Positions 55,704 through 64,000 of a DNA stretch of 64,000 nucleotides are shown here, piece after piece. Each line of letters starts with the position of its first letter. Within the stretch, counting starts at the first letter, position 1. The notes beneath the pieces are model-generated. The model was not told the origin of the DNA, did no database searches, and worked only from the letters and a program-made list of their open reading frames with translations. Origin of the DNA: Pelodera strongyloides (lineage: Eukaryota; Nematoda; Chromadorea; Rhabditida; Rhabditidae). Location: NCBI GenBank assembly GCA_036852015.1, contig JAANDG010000165.1, forward strand, positions 186,001 to 250,000. The letters run 5' to 3'. The translations under genes and the position numbers were made by a program.

Positions 55704-58700
55704 ATGTTGAACTTGTCTCCACGGGTTTTTTCCCGCAGTTTCGGTCGTTTGCAGCATGCCAGGTACTTCAATGACTTTTCATTGCTAATTTCTAGTTGTT
55801 TCCGTTTGTGGAACTAAAATGGGAAGTAGCACCAAAGCAGTTGTTTTACAAAATGACTATATATCCGCGCTGCCGTCACATGTTCAAGCTCTAGACCACT
55901 GACACCAGATACCCTCGAAAGCCTGCTAGTTGTTAGTGTTAACTGTTGTATAAGTTGTAGTATTCTTGTAATCGATGTCTGTTTTTTATTCTTAGACTCT
56001 TGACACCTTCCTACACATCATCACGAGATGCCCATGCCCGTAATACTATCATCAACTTTGTCCCACAGCAAGAGGCCTGGGTTATCGAGAGAATGGGAAA
56101 ATATCACAAAATTTTGGAACCTGTGAGTTTTTTTACGATTACATATCTTCTCGTAGATCATGTAAAGAAATAAACCATTGTTTAGTAAAGGAAAAGGTAA
56201 GTTCTGTTGTCTCAATTTCCCATAGCGCGGTTATTATATGCGAATGTTTTAAGGGCCTGAATGTGCTGGTGCCGATTCTGGATAAAATCAAATACGTACA
56301 GAGTTTAAAGGAAATTGCCATCGAAATCCCTCAACAGGTGTGTTCTTTTTTTGTAGCTTTGTTTCCATGCTATCATCTTTATTATTATTATTGTTTTGCT
56401 CGTAGTAGTTTACTTGCATGTTTATTGATTCCATGACCCATTATAATTCCTTGGTTGGTCATTCGCACTACCATCTCTTCGTTTTTTGTAATAATTGTTA
56501 TTCAGGGCGCGATCACTCTTGACAACGTTCAACTACAATTGGACGGTGTTTTGTATCTGAGGATTTTCGATCCATATAAGGCGTCATATGGAGTGGATGA
56601 CCCTGAATTCGCAGTCACTCAATTGGCCCAAACAACGATGAGATCAGAGGTCAGAGTACTCGTATTTTCGCTTCTGATTCTGCCCTGACCGGCCACGGCC
56701 TTGGTGACCCGGGGTTTGGGGTTGTGAGAGTTGAGAAGTCTAATGAATGTTCGGCAATATTGAAGTAATTGAAGGAAAGTTCTATCTTTCTATTCTCTAT
56801 CTCGCGTCTGGACGTCACGCTTATCCTATTCGGTCAATTGTATTCGACTGTGACTTTTTCTGCGAGACGGTATCCGTACCCTTTTTCGCAACCGTAATAA
56901 GCTGTTAATAATAATGAACTGTGAACTTCTATGTAGATGTATATTGTAGGTTGGAAAGATTTCCCTGGACACCGTTTTCAAGGAACGAGAACAATTGAAT
57001 ATCTCCATTGTGGAAGCAATCAACAAAGCTGCCGAACCATGGGGAATCCAGTGTCTTCGATACGAAATTAGTGAGTTGCCGCGTTTATTTGTCTAAATAT
57101 TATATTGATTTAAATATAAATGAATTTTACGATTAAAGTTAGTTTAGTTTTTCTGACACAACTAACCAATTGTTTTTCTTATGAATTTATATCACGTTTT
57201 TTTCTAGGGGATATGTCCATGCCAGCCAAAATTCAAGAAGCAATGCAAATGCAGGTGTTGTTTTGAAGTTTGTATTATATCCATCTTATTTCGAGTTAAC
57301 AAACATGAAAATATTATATCATGAGTGTACCACTTCTTTGACTTTGTTAAAGATTGTTTTTCTTTCTTAAAAACACCATCGCGACGCGTAACTATCGCTT
57401 TTACGTTGTTTTCTGACTTTCTGCTCATTGTGCCCTGTTCTGTTCTGAACCAAAACAAATATACGCTTTAGAAGCGTATATTTTGAGAAGTAATGGTTGA
57501 TTTAGCTGGAGACACATTTGTTTTAGGTCGAAGCAGAACGCCGCAAACGTGCCTATGTTCTTGAGTCGGAAGGTAAAAGAGAAGCTGCGATTAATGTGGC
57601 AGAGGGAGAGAAGAAAGCGAGAATTCTTGATTCTGAAGCCAAAGAGGCCGAGCAGGTATCCTGCTTGAGTCATCTCCTTACCGTTCCCTAAAATTGTTCC
57701 AGTTGTTCTCACAAAGCAAAGCTCTAAATACTTTGAAACAAGCTTAGCAAGGATAAAGAAGAACTTGGCAGCAGTAAACTTACAACCTAGTTCGTCCCGC
57801 ACCCGCACGCGCGCGTCTTGGCCTTCATTCATATTTACATCTGAATATTTACTCTTACAATTAGAGTATCATTCTCTTTGTGACGCGGTGGTTTATTTCA
57901 GATCAACGTAGCAAGGGGTCGAGGACAAGCTCTGGAGATCTATGCCGCTGCACGGGCCCAGGCTATCGAGAGAGTCGCCAAGGCTATTGAAAAGGTAGGG
58001 ATTTAACTTCATGCCTGTACTTGGATATGAGCACGTAATTGTCAAGATATTCATCAACAAACAGTCTTATTTGATACGCGGGTACGGGTTTGATGTTTGA
58101 TTTGAATTGGTGAACGCAGACCGCTTCAGAATCACGGTGATAGTGCGGCAGCTCTATCAGTTGCTGAGCAGTATGTGGAAGCGTTCGGAAAATTGGCCAA
58201 GGATACCAACACTCTGATTCTCCCAGCTAATGTGCAGGTAGTTTTCAATTTTCTTCTCCAAATTATCAACTACAACGTTTCTAGTTACCCTAGCGATAAT
58301 TATAGTCTCGACGTGGTCGTGTAAAAATAATTATCTCTAGGGTAACTAGGAACGGTCGCAGATATTGATTTTTTTTGCATTGAATTTCACTTATGAAGAA
58401 TGATTGAGCGAAATCCTGCTTTATTCCTGTAAATTTGTTGAAATAAAAATGCGATTTGTTTTAGTTTTTATAGTGCTCTTTTTCGTTTTATTTGTATTAT
58501 TATTTACTCATTCTTTGATAATGGCCTTATACTGACAAAATTTGCGCGATACATTTGTTGTCGCGTAATAAATCTTATGTTATGTTACAGCGTATTTTTG
58601 CAGCCAGCACGTGGCATCGTTTGTGAGTCAGCTATGAGTTCTTCATCCGCACATTTAATACAGAAAAAATAATAGTTTGCATTCGTTATTCCTCGTTTCA

Positions 58701-58800
58701 GGACCCCGGATCCATGGTTGCCCAGGCTATGGCCGTTTACAAAAATATTGAAGCAGCACAAGGAAGGGGCTCGAAGTCGGTAGGATCGAAACCAGAATGA
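55704..58800 (+). CDS. STOML2: STOML2 (SLP-2), mitochondrial stomatin-like prohibitin-family protein (10 exons, 336 aa)
   Basis: Exons: 55704-55762, 55996-56122, 56254-56337, 56506-56649, 56950-57070, 57208-57254, 57527-57655, 57902-57994, 58130-58237, 58702-58800, in frame. Known role: a scaffold of the inner mitochondrial membrane that binds cardiolipin and organises prohibitins, proteases and respiratory supercomplexes. An Arg-rich N-terminus (MLNLSPRVFSRSFGRLQHAR) is a likely mitochondrial presequence. The band-7/SPFH domain follows: NTIINFVPQQEAWVIERMGK, GLNVLVPILDKIKYVQSLKE, DPEFAVTQLAQTTMRSEVGK and RDMSMPAKIQEAMQMQVEAE. A long charged coiled coil comes next (RKRAYVLESEGKREAAINVA), then a short Gly/Ser/Lys tail. 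Length is close to the human protein (356 aa). The start lies 2 bases after a TTTTCAG acceptor. An acceptor a little upstream of exon 9 (GAACGCAG) would give a frameshift and was not used. Confidence 0.95.
58277..58352. repeat. small inverted repeat in STOML2 intron 9
   Basis: GTTTCTAGTTACCCTAGCGA.. pairs with ..TCTCTAGGGTAACTAGGAAC across a loop of about 25 bases. About 76 bp; possibly a very short MITE. Confidence 0.55.
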
Positions 58801-59420
58801 ACCTATCCTGCTGATCACATCGATCGATAAAAGGTAGGAAAAGGTGTGGGTGTGGCATTTTGCTAATCACATTTTATTGATTAGACCATAGACCTTAGAT
58901 CATACGATACGGCTATTACTGGTGAATTTTGCAGTCTCTACGCTACTCTAGACTCTAGCTCTGGTTGATTTCTCATTGGGCCATCGACACGGCCTACTAT
59001 TCTCAATCATTGTATTTTACGTTCTTAGGAAAAGGATTTGTTGTGAGTAATTAGTAAGTAACTGTTTTGAATATACTCAGTGTTGTAATTTTTGACACTA
59101 TGTTGCATCTCAGTAAGTTCTTTTTATGTTTCCTTTCTACATTTTGTTGTTGTCTATTACTACAGTTTCTTGCATTACTTTTCTTATTCAAGGCGCAGTA
59201 TGGAGTATGTACAATGTTTCCCTCTCATTGCTGCAATTGCTGCCTCATTGTAGTTAGTATTTTCTTACAATGTTAATTAAACTAAATTAATTTAATGCAT
59301 GGTAATCGATACGTAAATGTTCAGCAGATAAGATTTATGTGTTCTCATTATTTATCCTCTGACGGGTTCTGTTATATCGTTTTCTTTTAAGTTGTGCACA
59401 GTTTTCTGTTTCATATTGCG

Positions 59421-59426
59421 AATAAA
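59421..59426 (+). terminator. candidate STOML2 polyadenylation signal
   Basis: AATAAA followed by a GT/T-rich stretch, about 620 bp after the stop codon. Confidence 0.4.
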
Positions 59427-59520
59427 GTTGTATTCCATTTTCGCATGTATTTTACATTTTACTCTTATTATGGATTGTCGATAGTCTTTAACTCCCCGAC
59501 CCTGACTGTCTTATTCCAAT

Positions 59521-59700
59521 CTTATCTTATGAAAGAGTAACTGTAGCGTTACGGAAGTAGTATTCGAATAAATTGTTACGATTTCGATAAAAAGAATGCC
59601 GCAGCTCAAATTAGAACATTCTCATGTAAAAGAACGATGTATATCTTCATTCGTATGATATTATCTACGTTACAGACGTTTCATAAGTATGGAAAGACGA
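59521..59700 (-). repeat. SINE-like dispersed repeat, copy 3, abutting the satellite
   Basis: Reverse complement of 8079-8275 with moderate divergence (shared CATAAGTATGGAAAGACGA, TCTCATGTAAAAGAACGATG, ATGCCGCAGCTCAAATTAGA). Its outer end lies directly against the first degenerate satellite units. Confidence 0.75.
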
Positions 59701-59935
59701 TAGTCGTCGGTGAAAATTTTGTCACGGTGTTTTGCACGACTGTTAAAACACTGGCAAGATTTTCTGGGCAGTTTATCGTTCCAAAAACCTTGCACACTGT
59801 TTTCCACCGCTGCTGAAACCATATGGCAAGACTTTCAGGGCAGTTTGTCCTTCCAAAAACCTTGCTCGCTGTTTTGCATGACTGCTAAAACCCTGTGGCA
59901 AGATTTTCAGGGCAGTTTATCGTTTATATGTTTTC
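59701..59935 (+). repeat. satellite edge with longer, diverged units (about 72 bp)
   Basis: Three units built from GGCAAGA.TTTC.GGGCAGTTT, then CCAAAAACCTTGC.C.CTGTTTT, then a CTGCT.AAAC segment. They share GGCAAGAT, GTGTTTTG and AAACCCTGT with the 61-bp satellite but are about 11 bp longer, so they look like ancestral or intermediate units at the array border. Confidence 0.7.
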
Positions 59936-60539
59936 TAGAACAAAACCCTGTGGCAAGATGGGTTTCGACCTAAAACTGAGCTGCCTCGGTGTTTTCTTGG
60001 ACAAAACCCTGTGGCAAGATAAATTTCGGCCTAAAACTGAGCTGCGTCTGTGTTTTCTCGAACAAAACCCTGTGGCAAGATATATTTCGGCCTGAAACTG
60101 AGCTGCCTCAGTGTTTTCTTGGACAAAACCCTGTGGCAAGATAAATTTCAGCCTAAAACGGAGCTGCCTCGGTGTTTTCTTGGACAAAACCCTGTGGCAA
60201 GATATATTTCGGCCTAACACTGAGCTGCCTCGGTGTTTTCTTGGACAAAACCCTGTGGCAAGATATATTTCTGCCTAAAACTGAGCTGCCTCGGTGTTTT
60301 CTCGGACAAAACCCTGTGGCAAGATAGATTTCGGCCTAAAACTGAGCTGCCTCGGTGTTTTCTCGGACAAAACCATGTGGCAAAACCCTGTGGCAAGATA
60401 AATTTCGGCCTAAAACTGAGCTGCCTCAGTGTTTTCTTGGACAAAACCCTGTGGCAAGATAAATTTCAGCCTAAAACGGAGCTGCCTCGGTGTTTTCTTG
60501 GACAAACCCCTGTGGAAAGATAGATTTCGGCCTAAAACT
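59936..60539 (+). repeat. 61-bp satellite array, forward orientation
   Basis: About ten units of AAACCCTGTGGCAAGATAAA, TTTCGGCCTAAAACTGAGCT and GCCTCGGTGTTTTCTTGGAC, in that order. Units differ at a few positions (AAATTT/ATATTT; CTTGG/CTCGG; AACTG/AACGG). One unit has a short internal duplication (AACCATGTGGCAAAACCCTG, near 60370-60392). Confidence 0.95.
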
Positions 60540-63500
60540 GAGTTTAGGCCGAAATATATCTTGCCACAGGGTTTTGTCCGAGAAAACACCGAAGCAGCTC
60601 AGTTTTAGGCCGAAATCTATCTTGCCACAGGGTTTTGTCCGAGAAAACACCGAGGCAGCTCAGTTTTAGGCCGAAATATATCTTGCCACAGGGTTGTGTC
60701 CTAGAAAACACCGAGGCAGCTCCGTTTTAGGCTGAAATTTATCTTGCCACAGGGTTTTGTCCAAGAAAACACCGAGGCAGCTCAGTTTTAGGCCGAAATT
60801 TATCTTGCCACAGGGTTTTGCCACATGGTTTTGTCCAAGAAAACACCGAGGCAGATCAGTTTTAGGCCGAAATTTATCTTGCCACAGGGTTTTGTCCAAG
60901 AAAACACCGAGGCAGCTCAGTATTAGGCCGAAATTTATCTTGCCACAGGGTTTTGTCCGAGAAAACACCGAGGCAGCTCAGTTTTAGGCCGAAATATATC
61001 TTGCCACAGGGGTTTGTCCAAGAAAACACCGAGGCAGCTCAGTTTTAGGCCGAAATATATCTTGCCACAGGGTTGTGTCCAAGAAAATACCGAGGCAGCT
61101 CCGTTTTAGGCCGAAATTTATCTTGCCACAGGGTTTTGTCCAAGAAAACACCGAGGCAGATCAGTTTTAGGCCGAAATTTATCTTGCCACAGGGGTTTGT
61201 CCAAGAAAACACCGAGGCAGCTCAGTTTTAGGCCGAAATTTATCTTGCCACAGGGTTTTGTCCGAGAAAACACCGAGGCAGCTCAGTTTTAGGCCGAAAT
61301 ATGTCTTGCCACAGGGTTTTGTCCGAGAAAACACCGAGGCAGCTCAGTTTTAGGCCGAAATATGTCTTGCCACAGGGTTTTGTCCAAGAAAACACCGAGG
61401 CAGCTCAGTTTTAGGCCGAATTTATCTTGCCACAGGGTTTTTGCCAAGAAAACACCGAGGCAGCTCAGTTTTAGGCCGAAATTTATCTTGCCACAGGGTT
61501 TTGTCCAAGAAAACACCGAGGCAGCTCAGTATTAGGCCGAAATTTATCTTGCCACAGGGTTTTGTCCGAGAAAACACACCGAGGCAAGCTCATTTTTGGC
61601 CGAAATATATCTTGCCACAGGGTTTGTCCAAGAAAACACCGAGGCAGCTCAGTTTTTTTAGGCCGAAATATATCTTGCCACAGGGTTGTTGTCCAGAAAA
61701 TACCGAGGCAGCTCCGTTTTAGGCTGAAATTTATCTTGCCACAGGGTTTTTGTCCAAGAAAACACCGAGGCAGATCAGTTTTAGGCCGAAATTTATCTTG
61801 CCACAAGGGTTTTGTCCGAGAAAACACCGAGGCAGCTCAGTTTTAGGCCGAAATTTATCTTGCCACAGGGTTTTGTCCACAGGTTTTGGTCTAGAAAACA
61901 CCGAGGCAGCTCAGTTTTAGGCCGAAATTTATCTTGTCCACAGGGTTTTGTCCGAGAAAACAACACCGAGGCAGCTCAGTTTTAGGCTGAAATTTATCTT
62001 GCCACAGGGTGTTTGTCCAAGAAAACACCGAGGCAGCTCAGTTTTAGGCCGAAATTTATCTTGCCACACAGGTTTTTTGCCACATGGTTTTGTCCAAGAA
62101 AACACCGAGGCAGCTCAGTTTTAAGGCCGAAATTTATCTTGCCACAGGGTTTTTGTCCAGAAAACACCGAGGCAGCTCAGTTTTAGGCCGAAATTTATCT
62201 TGCCACAGGGTTTTGTCCAAGAAAACACCGAGGCAGCTCAGTATTTAGGCCGAAATTTATCTTGCCACAGGGTTTTTTGTCCTAGAAAACACCGAGGCAG
62301 CTCAGTTTTAGGCCGAAATATATCTTGCCACAGGGGGTTTTTGTCCAAGAAAACACCGAGGCAGCTCAGTTTTAGGCCGAAATATATCTTGCCACAGGGT
62401 TTGTGTCCAAGAAAATACCGAGGCAGCTCCGTTTTAGGCTGAAATTTATCTTGCCACAGGGTTTTGTCCAAGAAAACACCGAGGCAGATCAGTTTTAGGC
62501 CGAAATTTATCTTGCCACAGGGTTTTGTCCAAGAAAACACCGAGGCAGCTCAGTTTAGGCCGAAATTTATCTTGCCACAGGGTTTTGTCCGAGAAAACAC
62601 CGAGGCAGCTCAGTTTTAGGCCGAAATATATCTTGCCACAGGGTTTTGTCCAAGAAAACACCGAGGCAGCTCAGTTTTAGGCCGAAATTTATCTTGCCAC
62701 AGGGTTTTGTCCGAGAAAACACCGAGGCAGCTCAGTTTTAGGCCGAAATATGTCTTGCCACAGGGTTTTGTCCAAGAAAACACCGAGGCAGCTCAGTTTT
62801 AGGCCGAAATTTATCTTGCCACAGGGTTTTGTCCGAGAAAACACCGAGGCAGCTCCGTTTTAGGCTGAAATTTATCTTGCCACAGGGTTTTGTCCGAGAA
62901 AACACCGAGGCAGCTCAGTTTTAGGCTGAAATTTATCTTGCCACAGGGTTTTGTCCAAGAAAACACCGAGGCAGCTCAGTTTTAGGCCGAAATTTATCTT
63001 GCCACAGGGTTTTGCCAGAAAAACATTTTAGGCCGAAATTTTCTTGTCCAAGAAAAATTTCAGTTTAGGTCGAAATTTATCTTGCCACAGGTTTTGTCAA
63101 GAAAACACCGAGGCAGCTCAGTTTTAGGCCGAAATTTATCTTGCCACAGGGTTTTGTCCAAGAAAACAACCGAGGCAGCTCAGTTTTAGGCCGAAATATA
63201 TCTTGCCACACAGGGGCAGCTTTTTGTCCCAGAAAACACCGAGGCAGCTCAGTTTTTAGGCCGAAATTTATTTATCTTGCCACAGGGTTTTTGCCACATG
63301 GTTTTGTCCAAGAAAACACCGAGGCAGATCAGTTTTAGGCCGAAATTTATCTTGCCACAGGGTTTTGTTCCAGAAAACACCGAGGCAGCTCAGTTTTTAG
63401 GCCGAAATTTATCTTGCCACAGGTTTTGTCCAAGAAAACACCGAGGCAGCTCAGTTTTAGGCCGAAATTTATCTTGCCACAGGGTTTTGTCCGAGAAAAC

Positions 63501-64000
63501 ACCGAGGCAGCTCAGTTTTAGGCCGAAATATATCTTGCCACAGGGGTTTGTCCAAGAAAACACCGAGGCAGCTCAGTTTTAGGCCGAAATATATCTTGCC
63601 ACAGGGTTGTGTCCAAGAAAATACCGAGGCAGCTCCGTTTTAGGCTGAAATTTATCTTGCCACATGGTTTTGTCGAAGAAAACACCGAGGCAGATCAGTT
63701 TTAGGCCGAAATTTATCTTGCCACAGGGTTTTGTCCGAGAAAACACCGAGGCAGCTCAGTTTTAGGCCGAAATATATCTTACCACAGGGTTTTGTCCAAG
63801 AAAACACCGAGGCAGCTCAGTATTAGGCCGAAATTTATCTTGCCACAGGGTTTTGTCCGAGAAAACACCGAGGCAGCTCAGTTTTAGGCCGAAATATATC
63901 TTGCCACAGGGGTTTGTCCAAGAAAACACCGAGGCAGCTCAGTTTTAGGCCGAAATATATCTTGCCACAGGGTTTTGTCCAAGAAAACACCGAGGCAGCT
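60540..64000 (-). repeat. 61-bp satellite array, inverted orientation, open at the window end
   Basis: The same unit in reverse complement (GGTTTTGTCCAAGAAAACAC, then CGAGGCAGCTCAGTTTTAGG, then CCGAAATTTATCTTGCCACAG), roughly 56 units, still running at base 64000. The turn-around is a palindrome at 60525-60554: TTTCGGCCTAAA-ACTGAG-TTTAGGCCGAAA. Variant bases recur in groups of several units (for example the GCTCCGTTTTAGGCTG variant), indicating higher-order repeats. Between about 61440 and 63420 single-base insertions and deletions become frequent. Confidence 0.95.

Noticed and set aside
59067..59276. 69-codon hydrophobic frame after STOML2
   Set aside because: It sits in the probable 3' untranslated region, T-rich, with no supporting splice or start context.
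59895..63582. Many open frames of 65-114 codons in the satellite (for example ..CLGVFLDKTLWQDKFRPK..)
   Set aside because: The 61-bp unit is 3n+1, so every frame cycles through the same three readings and stops about once per 183 bp. These are consequences of the repeat, not genes.
59936..64000. Regular repeats resembling a CRISPR array
   Set aside because: Units are head-to-tail 61-bp satellites without unique spacers, in a eukaryotic, intron-bearing genome.

Overview
This is a eukaryotic, almost certainly animal, nuclear DNA window: AT-rich, with many short GT-AG introns, simple repeats, small inverted-repeat transposons and a satellite array. I rebuilt the genes by hand by joining exons at splice sites and requiring an unbroken frame. 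Three things point to a nematode or another trans-splicing invertebrate. Seven start codons lie 2-22 bases after a T-rich ...AG splice acceptor, as expected when a spliced leader is added. Introns are short and end in TTTCAG-like acceptors. The acetylcholine receptor subunit resembles the nematode UNC-29/ACR-2 group. The species is not identified.

Layout. 1-1970: intergenic, with a SINE-like repeat, a degenerate duplication and a small inverted-repeat element. 1984-8913 (+): a 22-exon gene for a 697-residue protein with two retroelement-integrase-type HHCC zinc-binding modules, which I think is the most novel item here. 8914-11266: 3' region with a 701-bp transposon flanked by a perfect 9-bp target duplication. 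11267-14895 (-): OXA1L, mitochondrial inner-membrane insertase. 15611-15866 (-): a possible Cys-rich terminal exon. 16791-27497 (+): NBAS (41 exons). 28143-30096 (+): an unrecognised basic/acidic protein, placed as if in an operon behind NBAS. 31584-34732 (+): PREB/SEC12. 35823-37233 (+): a soluble R-SNARE of amisyn/tomosyn type. 37234-42640: CT-rich repeats, a TTAA-flanked inverted-repeat element and a possible small secreted peptide. 42665-50403 (+): a non-alpha nicotinic acetylcholine receptor subunit. 51579-52681 (-): a small membrane protein of FAM174 type, with a tRNA-Gly(GCC) gene in one intron. 52700-55690: inverted repeats and a long AAT microsatellite. 55704-58800 (+): STOML2. 59700-64000: a 61-bp satellite that reverses orientation near 60,540 and runs off the end of the window.

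How the genes relate. NBAS (ER tether for Golgi-derived vesicles), PREB/SEC12 (starts COPII budding at the ER) and the R-SNARE (SNARE-complex regulation) are near neighbours on one strand, so 16.8-37.2 kb is a loose secretory-pathway neighbourhood. OXA1L and STOML2 both act at the mitochondrial inner membrane but are not adjacent. Repeats and transposons sit mostly between genes and in the larger introns.
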